Of a stretch of 6,120 nucleotides of DNA, positions 1-5,800 are shown in pieces. The notes under the pieces are model-generated. The model searched no databases and was not told the DNA's origin. It saw only the letters and a program-made list of their open reading frames with translations. Within the stretch, counting starts at the first letter, position 1. Each line of letters starts with the position of its first letter. The stretch is from assembly GCA_031260235.1 (NCBI GenBank), contig JAIRKG010000137.1, positions 1 to 6,120 on the forward strand, in the 5' to 3' direction. The DNA comes from Dysgonamonadaceae bacterium. Its GTDB lineage: Bacteria; Bacteroidota; Bacteroidia; Bacteroidales; Azobacteroidaceae. Position numbers and translations under genes: made by a program.

Positions 1-127
1 TTTCATTGATAAACAAGGCAAAGCGAGAAAAATCCACACCGGCTTCATCGGTCCGGCAACCGGATTGTTTTACAGGGAGTTTCAAACGGAATTTAATGCT
101 TTGGTCGATTCGTTACTTGTCGAATAG
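1..127 (+). CDS. C-terminal end of a TlpA/thioredoxin-like family protein (5' partial)
   Basis: Only the last 41 residues are present, read from base 2 to a TAG stop at 125-127. The visible start, FIDKQGKARKIHTGFIGP, resembles the strand after the cis-proline of thioredoxin-fold proteins of the TlpA/AhpC-TSA group, where 'FID..G' is followed by a basic stretch and 'HTGF.GPATG'. The tail has the usual acidic amphipathic final helix (EFNALVDSLLVE). Such Bacteroidota proteins are normally exported or lipid-anchored thiol-disulfide oxidoreductases. The CxxC active site and any signal peptide lie outside the window, so neither activity nor location can be confirmed. The next gene on the same strand starts 33 bases downstream, so the two may share a transcript. 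Confidence 0.72.
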   Translation, partial: FIDKQGKARKIHTGFIGPATGLFYREFQTEFNALVDSLLVE

Positions 128-160
128 TTTGGTGAAACAGATATTTATCTATTTTACAGT

Positions 161-997
161 ATGATTTCAATCATCATTTGTTCCAAAAGCAAAGACATTT
201 CCGAACAATTAAAATCCAATATCGAAGTTACAATCGGCGTTCAATATGAACTCATTGTGATTGATAATTCCAAACAGGATTATTCTATTTTTTCAGCCTA
301 TAATGAAGGCATCCGGCGGGCTTCATTTGATTGTTTGTGCTTCATGCACGAAGATATTTGGTATCACTCAAAAGAATGGGGTAAAAAGGTTTTAACACAT
401 CTGGCCAAAACAGAAACCGGACTTATCGGCTTGGCCGGAGCATATTACTTGCCTGCAGTTCCGGCGCCTTGGTTCAAGGCCAAACCTCATGTAAAAAATC
501 TGATACAATCGAACCGAGAGAAGAATAAACCGTCCAAGCGATACACAATAGTCGAAGATAAAGATGTGATTTGCGTTGATGGATTCTGGTTTTGTTCCCG
601 CAAAAATATCTTCAAGGAAGTTGGTTTTGACGAAAAAACGTTTACGGGGTTTCATTTTTACGATTTGGATATTTCAATGCAAATATATGAGAGGGGATAT
701 TCTATCCGCGTTATTTCCGACATTACGGTCGAACATTGCTCTGGAGGCACATTAAACAGTCAATGGATTGATTCTGCCTATATATTTTATAATAAATGGG
801 AAAAACAGTTAATGATAAATGCTTTTCCTGCATTGAAAAAGAAACCTTTCGTTAATACAAAGGCATACCGAGATTTATTATACTATCACAAAAAGAACCA
901 TGTGCCGGTTTCAAAAGAAGTGCGAAATATCGGGTGGAGAGTATTGAAATTAAATTATTTAACTGCTTATTTGTTATACATCGCTAAGATGTTGTGA
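161..997 (+). CDS. GT2-like glycosyltransferase (GT-A fold, 'glycosyltransferase like family' type)
   Basis: A 278-residue protein that probably transfers a sugar from a nucleotide-sugar donor to a cell-surface glycan on the cytoplasmic side of the membrane. The N-terminus (ISIIICSKSKD) is the first strand of a GT-A Rossmann-like fold. VIDN at 33-36 and AYNEGIRRA at 46-54 are the usual GT2 nucleotide-binding positions. FMHEDIWYHS at 61-70 stands where the DxD metal site of GT2 enzymes normally falls, in the 'MHxD' form I associate with the Glyco_tranf_2_5 family. VDGFWFCSR at 139-147 and GFHFYDLDISMQIYERGY at 163-180 match the acceptor/catalytic region. There is no transmembrane domain, only a hydrophobic C-terminal helix (about 264-276). 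ATG at 161 is the first start before the fold, with no Shine-Dalgarno, as usual in this phylum. The 3' end overlaps the opposite-strand gene by 24 bases. The gene looks A+T-rich. Donor and acceptor are unknown. Confidence 0.85.
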   Translation: MISIIICSKSKDISEQLKSNIEVTIGVQYELIVIDNSKQDYSIFSAYNEGIRRASFDCLCFMHEDIWYHSKEWGKKVLTHLAKTETGLIGLAGAYYLPAVPAPWFKAKPHVKNLIQSNREKNKPSKRYTIVEDKDVICVDGFWFCSRKNIFKEVGFDEKTFTGFHFYDLDISMQIYERGYSIRVISDITVEHCSGGTLNSQWIDSAYIFYNKWEKQLMINAFPALKKKPFVNTKAYRDLLYYHKKNHVPVSKEVRNIGWRVLKLNYLTAYLLYIAKML

Positions 998-1744
998 TTT
1001 TCTTTTGATGATATTTTTCCAAAACCGATACATTTTTTTTCTATTCCAAGCATGACATCCGAAAGGAATTTTCCCTGTGATTTGAAAACACTCCGCAGGA
1101 TATCTGTCAAACGAAAAGAGTAAGGCTTCTTTATAATCCGGAACGCGATGCTTGTCGTTTCTCATTATCCGTGACCAGAAAATATCTTCCGGAACAGGGT
1201 CGGTTACATTTTCCGCCGTGCAAACGATTTCATAAAACAAATGTGTCCGGCGAAGAGAAAATCCGCCATTGCCTGCATTATACAGGCAATCATCATATAG
1301 CCTTATCGCCTTCGGACCTCTATATAGTTTCCGAAAAAGCCAACAATTTTGCAATGATTTCTCCCGCCTAATCCAAGGCGCACCGATATAATCATACGAT
1401 TTGCAGCACCAGTCTTCTAATTCATCCCGAAAAACATAAGCATCTAATTGATAAATAAGGATATATTCGCAATCTAAAAACCGTTCATAAAACAAAGGAG
1501 AAACCATCAACTCATTGTAACCTTCTATATTGCGAAAGAAATGGTCGTCAAAATTTTCCGTTCCCAATGATGGGTACTCCCGAATAATGGCGCTAATATC
1601 CAACGATTCGGGTTTAACAATTACTATCGGATAACGAGATAAAATCTTACAACATTGTTGCAAAGAGAGCGCTTCGTCGTTGTTTAAGTTGTTTTTATAA
1701 ACAGGTATAATTACTTTAACTGTGTGATTAACTGCGTTTCTCAT
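974..1744 (-). CDS. DUF5672 family protein, putative glycosyltransferase
   Basis: A 256-residue protein that I recognise as the DUF5672 family, found in glycan loci and presumed to be a glycosyltransferase; no specific reaction is known to me. Visible landmarks are a first beta strand VKVIIPVYKN (9-18), YQLDAYVF at 98-105 with an Asp where a metal-binding DxD would be expected, DYIGAPW at 118-124, NGGFSLR at 159-165, EDIFW at 186-190 and PFGCHAW at 227-233. The order (aspartate site, 'GAPW', 'NGGFSLR', 'ED.FW', 'GCHAW') matches GT-A enzymes in which 'GNGGFSLR' lines the acceptor site. The C-terminus is strongly basic, which suits membrane association. Its ATG overlaps the stop of the upstream GT9 gene by 4 bases (ATGA), which indicates translational coupling and a shared pathway. 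There are eight As in a row in the coding strand at residues 235-238, and the gene is A+T-rich like the GT2 gene it faces. Confidence 0.85.
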   Translation of the reverse strand: MRNAVNHTVKVIIPVYKNNLNNDEALSLQQCCKILSRYPIVIVKPESLDISAIIREYPSLGTENFDDHFFRNIEGYNELMVSPLFYERFLDCEYILIYQLDAYVFRDELEDWCCKSYDYIGAPWIRREKSLQNCWLFRKLYRGPKAIRLYDDCLYNAGNGGFSLRRTHLFYEIVCTAENVTDPVPEDIFWSRIMRNDKHRVPDYKEALLFSFDRYPAECFQITGKIPFGCHAWNRKKMYRFWKNIIKRKSQHLSDV

Positions 1745-2802
1745 TTTTTATTCAAAAATCGGCAAAGCATCGGCTGTAATCTCGTCCATACTTCGTCGGT
1801 GGTTATAAATTCAAATTTTCCCCGATAAGATAACTTTTCATTCTTTGCTTTATCCGAAACATCGCAGGGTTCTATTCCCTGAAAGCGGTCGCAAGCATTA
1901 GGCAGCCACTTTTTCTTACTGATTTCCGGCGGATAAATGGCAAAAGACGGAATATTCAGGGCTTGCGAAATATGCCGGGGACCTCCTTCATTGCCGAAAA
2001 AGAAATCCGAATTGGCTAACATGGCTGCCAATTCCCTCAAATTTCCGGCACGGATATTGGTAAAAACGTCAACCGGATTGCCCATTTCCTGTTGCAACCT
2101 GATAGCGGCGTCTTCTTCTTCCAGCCCTCCGTAATTGAAAATAAGCTGCACGTCGTAATGGTCAATAATCCGTTGCAATAATTCCCTCATATACTCCATT
2201 TTCCAAACTTTGTACGTCAAACGGGCGGTAACGGCGCAAATCATTACAGGTCTTGAAAAATCAATTCCTTTTGCCTGCATCTGCCGGCGAAAAGATTCTT
2301 TTTCGTCTGAAGTTACATACACTTTGAAATTCCGGTCATACTGCGTTTGATAGTCTTTCTCCAAAGGGGATAGCAACTGCAAAGTACGCCCAATTTCGTC
2401 ATCATCAATCGCCGTATCGGGACGAAAATTGTGAATAAAACGGTTGTATGACTTTTTCCGACCAATCCGGTATGAACTTGACAGCGAAAACAGCGAAAAC
2501 CAAAGCGTTTTGAGCGTTGCGCGGGTATCTACAATCAGGTCGTATTTCCCTGCCTGCATGATGTGGTGTACTTTTTTCAGATATGCCGCCCAGTCTTTCA
2601 TTTCCCTGTTTTCAAAAGAAATAATCCTGTCTATATCGGGGTGATTTTCAAAAAGCGGCGCTATTTCGGCATTGAGGACATAATCGATCGCAGCTTCGGG
2701 AAAAGTTTTTCGCAAAGAAGAACAAAGCGATGACGAAAGCACAGCGTCTCCAACTCTTCTGAAGCGTAAGATAATAATCTTGCGAATAAAATCAGTATTC
2801 AT
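1741..2802 (-). CDS. Glycosyltransferase family 9 protein (ADP-heptose:LPS heptosyltransferase-like)
   Basis: A 353-residue GT-B enzyme of family GT9, the group of WaaC/WaaF heptosyltransferases that build the LPS inner core on the cytoplasmic face of the inner membrane. The N-terminal domain opens with IIILRFRRVGDAVLSSSL (9-26), the GT9 'R.xGD' acceptor-side motif, followed by LRKTFPEAAIDYVLN and, at 86-93, KYDLIVDT. The C-terminal domain has CAVTARLTYKVWKMEY (189-204), matching the donor-site 'K.W' segment, and FFFGNEGGPRHISQALNIP (267-285), the GT9 'G.H.A.AL..P' donor motif. In the proteobacterial enzymes this motif reads '(D)(T/S)G..H'; here NEGG stands at that place. Length is normal for GT9. 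ATG at 2802 is the first start and follows an A-rich leader. It lies 117 bases after waaA and overlaps the DUF5672 gene by 4 bases. The true donor is uncertain: GT9 is clear, heptose is only inferred from family. Confidence 0.9.
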   Translation of the reverse strand: MNTDFIRKIIILRFRRVGDAVLSSSLCSSLRKTFPEAAIDYVLNAEIAPLFENHPDIDRIISFENREMKDWAAYLKKVHHIMQAGKYDLIVDTRATLKTLWFSLFSLSSSYRIGRKKSYNRFIHNFRPDTAIDDDEIGRTLQLLSPLEKDYQTQYDRNFKVYVTSDEKESFRRQMQAKGIDFSRPVMICAVTARLTYKVWKMEYMRELLQRIIDHYDVQLIFNYGGLEEEDAAIRLQQEMGNPVDVFTNIRAGNLRELAAMLANSDFFFGNEGGPRHISQALNIPSFAIYPPEISKKKWLPNACDRFQGIEPCDVSDKAKNEKLSYRGKFEFITTDEVWTRLQPMLCRFLNKK

Positions 2803-2919
2803 ATTTTTTTATTTTATATATATTAATGATGTCTGTTATATCTTAGTGAAATGATTGCATCGGTTACAATCTGTCCACCGAATTTCGACGATTGGATAAT
2901 ATTCCTGATTTAATATTTC
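2803..2919. other. 117-base gap between waaA and the GT9 gene; no clear promoter or terminator
   Basis: This is the only sizeable gap inside the leftward block. The part next to the GT9 start is almost pure A/T: T7 at 2804-2810 on the + strand, then alternating TA to about 2824. This gives the A-rich leader expected of a Bacteroidota gene. I see no TAnnTTTG element on the minus strand and no GC-rich hairpin with a T tract. The waaA frame stays open for 27 codons past its TAA, ending with a TAA at 2836-2838; this extension resembles nothing I recognise. Whether GT9 and DUF5672 are transcribed from waaA or from a weak promoter here cannot be decided by reading. Confidence 0.5.
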
Positions 2920-4170
2920 TTACAGTGGGGAATGCAGAGAATGTGGAATAACCGCCTCAAATATCCTCTGCGTAGCGCCCAGGTTAGCAATAACATAGTT
3001 TTTAGCCTTTTCTCCAACGGATTGCAATAACTGAGGACAGGCTGTAAAACTGCTTATTCGGGCGGCAAAGTCCTCCCCGTTTGCAACGGGAAATGCGCCG
3101 CCGCAGACGATTAATTCTATCGCTTCCTTGAACTTGCCATAGTTGGAGCCGAACAGAACGGGCATACCGTAAACTGCCGCTTCCAACACATTGTGTATGC
3201 CTGCGCCGAAGCCTCCGCCAATATAAGCGGCGTCGCCATAGCGGTATATGGCCGACAGTAAACCGATGCAGTCAATAATCAGACATTCGGCTTTTTTGAT
3301 TGAATCTTCACAGGCTTGGGTATAGCGGACGGATGGGCGTGTGATGCGGCTTTGGAGTTCGGCGATTCGGCTTTCTGTGGTTTCGTGTGGGGCGATTATC
3401 AGTTTGATTTCGGGATGCAGGTTGAAATAAGGGATAAGTATTTCTTCGTCTTTATCCCACGTGCTTCCTGCAATCAGAATGAGGCGCATCCTATCTGTCC
3501 GACGAACGAATTGCTCTATGAGCGGGAGTTGTTTGCTCTGCCGGGATATTTGATACACACGGTCGAAACGGGTATCTCCCGTAACCGTTATATTATGATG
3601 ATTGAAGCGTTTCAACAGGTTCATTGATTGATCGTCCTGAACGAAAAACCATTGGTAATTGTTCAACACGTTTCTATAGCAGGAGCCATACCGGCGGAAG
3701 AAAATCTGGTTGGGATGAAATATGGCGGAAATAATATAGGTTGGAATATGCCGTGCCTTCAGGCTGTTGAGATAGTTCATCCATAATTCATATTTGATAA
3801 AGATGGCTATTTCGGGATTTGCCAGGTCGAGGAATCTCACGACGTTGCGGCGGAAGTCGAAAGGCAGATAGCAAACCACGTCTGCGCCTGCGTAATCTTT
3901 CCTTATCTCATAGCCCGACGGCGAAAAGAAGGTTAGCAAAATCTTATATTCCGGCTTTTCCGCCCTGATTTTCTCAATGAGCGGGCGTCCCTGCTCAAAT
4001 TCGCCTAAGGATGCAGCGTGAAACCAGATGTAGCGAGCTTCAGGGTCTATGTTTTCCGCTAAAACAGAGAATGTTTTCTGCTGTCCTGCCAGCATCTTTT
4101 TCGCTTTCTTGTTGAATGGAGAGACCAAACGGACTATAAAAGCGTAGAGGGCGATTGCTATGTCGTACAT
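2920..4170 (-). CDS. waaA: 3-deoxy-D-manno-octulosonic acid (Kdo) transferase
   Basis: A 416-residue protein, also called KdtA, of family GT30. It moves Kdo from CMP-Kdo onto the lipid A precursor lipid IVA, the first step of LPS core assembly, at the cytoplasmic face of the inner membrane. An N-terminal hydrophobic segment (about 4-18) followed by KKAKKML fits the usual membrane anchor. HAASLGEFEQGRPLI (51-65) is the signature acceptor-domain motif, with Glu57 at the place of the proposed general base. KYELWMNYL (126-134) and TGDTRFDR (197-204) follow. The C-terminal donor domain shows AGSTWDKDEE (234-243), APHE (260-263), YIGGGFGAGIHNVLEAA (316-332) and GMPVLFGSNYGKFKEA (335-350), the CMP-Kdo site. 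Length is normal for the family. ATG at 4170 has an A-rich leader (AAAATAAAAAGT) and lies 5 bases after the gltX stop, so it is surely cotranscribed with gltX. Whether it adds one or two Kdo residues cannot be read from the sequence. Confidence 0.96.
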   Translation of the reverse strand: MYDIAIALYAFIVRLVSPFNKKAKKMLAGQQKTFSVLAENIDPEARYIWFHAASLGEFEQGRPLIEKIRAEKPEYKILLTFFSPSGYEIRKDYAGADVVCYLPFDFRRNVVRFLDLANPEIAIFIKYELWMNYLNSLKARHIPTYIISAIFHPNQIFFRRYGSCYRNVLNNYQWFFVQDDQSMNLLKRFNHHNITVTGDTRFDRVYQISRQSKQLPLIEQFVRRTDRMRLILIAGSTWDKDEEILIPYFNLHPEIKLIIAPHETTESRIAELQSRITRPSVRYTQACEDSIKKAECLIIDCIGLLSAIYRYGDAAYIGGGFGAGIHNVLEAAVYGMPVLFGSNYGKFKEAIELIVCGGAFPVANGEDFAARISSFTACPQLLQSVGEKAKNYVIANLGATQRIFEAVIPHSLHSPL

Positions 4171-4175
4171 ACTTT

Positions 4176-5693
4176 TTATTTTAATTCGATGATGGCTTTC
4201 CGCAATCTTTGCAGAACTTCTTCTTTCCCGATTATTTCGACAATGTCGAAAAGGTGAGGTCCCCTGGCTTCGCCCACCAAAGCAACGCGGAAAGCATTCA
4301 TGATATTGCCGGCGTGGTATTCTTTGGATTCGATATAATTCATAACAATAGATTCGGTATGGGTTGAGGAAAAATCATCGACCGGTTGCAGTATATCAAT
4401 CAGTTCCTGCATTCTCTCGGCGGAATCCGCTTTCCATCGTTTCTTGACGGACTTTTCATCATAAACCGTTGTTGTTGCGAAAAAGAAGTTGGTTTGTTCC
4501 CATAATTCTTCCACGAAGTTAACCCTTTCTTTTGTCAGTCCGACCACTTTAATTATCTTTTCTACCGGCGCGTCAACTCCATGATTTTTGAGAACAGGCA
4601 GAAACAACTCGGCGATTTCCGCATTGGATTTCAACTGGATATACCGGTGATTAAACCATTCGCCCTTCTTGTAAGCAAATTTGGCGCCGCTTTTGCTGCA
4701 TTTGTCCAGCGAAAACAAATCAATCAATTCGTTAAGAGAAAAAACCTCCCTGTCGCCGCCCGGATTCCATCCCAACAGTGCCAGGAAGTTGAGAAGTGCA
4801 TCAGGGAAATAACCGGTTTCGCGGTAGCCCTGCGAGATATTGCCGCTCGCGGGGTCATGCCACTGCAAGGGAAAGACAGGAAAACCCAAGCGGTCGCCGT
4901 CGCGTTTGCTTAATTTTCCGTTGCCTTCGGGTTTCAGCAGCAGGGGGAGATGGGCAAATTCGGGTATGCCGTCTTCCCATCCAAGATATTTATAAAGGAT
5001 TACGTGCAGCGGCGCAGAAGGCAACCATTCTTCTCCTCTGATTACGTGCGTGATTTTCATCAACCTGTCGTCCACAACGTTAGCCAGGTGATAGGTCGGC
5101 AATTCATCTGCCGATTTATACAGGACTTTGTCGTCCAGTATGGATGAGTTTACGGTTACTTCCCCGCGAATCAAATCGTTTACCGTGACGGTTTCTTCCG
5201 GTTCTATCTTGATGCGGACTACATATTGGACGCCTGCGTCAATTAAATCCTGCGTTTCCCGAGATGACAGGGACAGGGAATTTCTCATCGACAGGCGGGT
5301 GGACGCATCATACTGGAAATTGGAGGTTTCAACCCGTTTGGCTTCCAATTCTTCGGGAGTATCAAAGGCAATATAAGCCAGACGCTTTTCCAGTAATTGA
5401 TTTACGTATTGCCTGTAAGTTATCTTCCGTTCCGACTGGCGGTATGGGCCTGAGTTCCCGCCGACATGCGGCCCTTCGTCGAAAGAGAGACCGAGCCAGC
5501 GAAACGATTCGATGATGTATTCTTCGGCTCCGGGGACAAAACGTTGTGAATCGGTATCTTCAATTCTAAGGATGAAATCGCCGCCGTGTTGTTTGGCAAA
5601 GAGGTAATTATACAGCGCCGTTCTTACGCCTCCGATGTGTAGAGGACCTGTCGGGCTTGGCGCGAAGCGAACCCTAACTTTTTGATTTGTCAT
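4176..5693 (-). CDS. gltX: Glutamate--tRNA ligase (glutamyl-tRNA synthetase, class Ib)
   Basis: A 505-residue cytoplasmic enzyme that joins glutamate to tRNA-Glu using ATP. Domains in order: Rossmann catalytic fold with [20 protein letters not shown] (9-28; HIGG is the HIGH motif), RIEDTD (43-48), [12 protein letters not shown] (198-209), [12 protein letters not shown] (217-228), then KLSKR (260-264; the KMSKS motif), then the helical anticodon-binding domain starting near LNELIDLF (320-327). The zinc cysteines of the E. coli enzyme are absent: the region around 107-128 ([10 protein letters not shown]...FQYD) has none. An insert of about a dozen residues follows KLSKR ([17 protein letters not shown], 274-290). 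I start at ATG 5693. A longer frame could begin at TTG 5720, but that codon lies inside the -7 promoter element, and the family normally begins a few residues before the '[10 protein letters not shown]' motif. The gene heads the gltX-waaA operon. Whether the enzyme also charges tRNA-Gln cannot be told here. Confidence 0.97.
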   Translation of the reverse strand: MTNQKVRVRFAPSPTGPLHIGGVRTALYNYLFAKQHGGDFILRIEDTDSQRFVPGAEEYIIESFRWLGLSFDEGPHVGGNSGPYRQSERKITYRQYVNQLLEKRLAYIAFDTPEELEAKRVETSNFQYDASTRLSMRNSLSLSSRETQDLIDAGVQYVVRIKIEPEETVTVNDLIRGEVTVNSSILDDKVLYKSADELPTYHLANVVDDRLMKITHVIRGEEWLPSAPLHVILYKYLGWEDGIPEFAHLPLLLKPEGNGKLSKRDGDRLGFPVFPLQWHDPASGNISQGYRETGYFPDALLNFLALLGWNPGGDREVFSLNELIDLFSLDKCSKSGAKFAYKKGEWFNHRYIQLKSNAEIAELFLPVLKNHGVDAPVEKIIKVVGLTKERVNFVEELWEQTNFFFATTTVYDEKSVKKRWKADSAERMQELIDILQPVDDFSSTHTESIVMNYIESKEYHAGNIMNAFRVALVGEARGPHLFDIVEIIGKEEVLQRLRKAIIELK

Positions 5694-5717
5694 ATTCTTT
5701 ATGAATAATATTGGCTG

Positions 5718-5725
5718 CAAAAGTA
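5718..5725 (-). promoter_or_regulatory. -7 promoter element for gltX-waaA (Bacteroidota type)
   Basis: On the minus strand these bases read TACTTTTG, an exact match to the Bacteroidota sigma-ABfr -7 pattern TAnnTTTG, 24 bases before the gltX ATG. This predicts a short leader of roughly 15-20 bases. I do not see a good TTTG -33 box 19-21 bases upstream (the place reads CAACTCC), so the promoter is only half supported. It probably drives gltX, waaA and perhaps the glycosyltransferases after them. Confidence 0.5.
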
Positions 5726-5746
5726 TAAAAAATATTTAACAGCGGA

Positions 5747-5778
5747 GTTGATTTATATAACAAAAAGCATTATCTTTG
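5747..5778 (+). promoter_or_regulatory. Promoter for the HYC_CC_PP gene (Bacteroidota -33/-7)
   Basis: GTTG at 5747-5750, a spacer of 20 bases, then TATCTTTG at 5771-5778 followed by CG. This fits the Bacteroidota housekeeping consensus (TTG or TTTG, 19-21 bases, TAnnTTTG) well. Transcription would start near 5785, leaving a leader of about 15 bases before ATG 5801. It is back to back with the gltX promoter and shares the same 107-base divergent region. I see no inverted-repeat operator next to it. Confidence 0.7.
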
Positions 5779-5800
5779 CGCCGGAATTACCCAACAATTC

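Noticed and set aside
128..157. Possible promoter for the GT2-like gene: TTTG at 128-131 and TATTTTAC at 150-157
   Set aside because: The -7 candidate lacks the TTTG core, the spacing is short, and transcription would begin at or past the ATG at 161. Cotranscription with the upstream gene is simpler.
392..655. 87-codon minus-strand frame opposite the GT2-like gene
   Set aside because: Antisense to a gene with clear GT-A motifs, with no protein signature of its own.
2860..2881. Inverted repeat TCGGT ... ACCGA in the waaA-GT9 gap, as a possible terminator
   Set aside because: Only a 5-base stem with a 12-base loop and no T tract after it on the minus strand, so it is too weak to call.
3316..3627. 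103-codon open frame on the + strand opposite waaA
   Set aside because: It lies wholly inside the well-supported waaA gene on the other strand, its translation has no recognisable domain, and it has no promoter or leader of its own. It is an antisense shadow.
4581..5515. Several open frames of 65-110 codons on the + strand opposite gltX
   Set aside because: They overlap one another and the certain gltX gene, and their translations look like low-information reverse complements. G+C-rich coding often leaves such open antisense frames.
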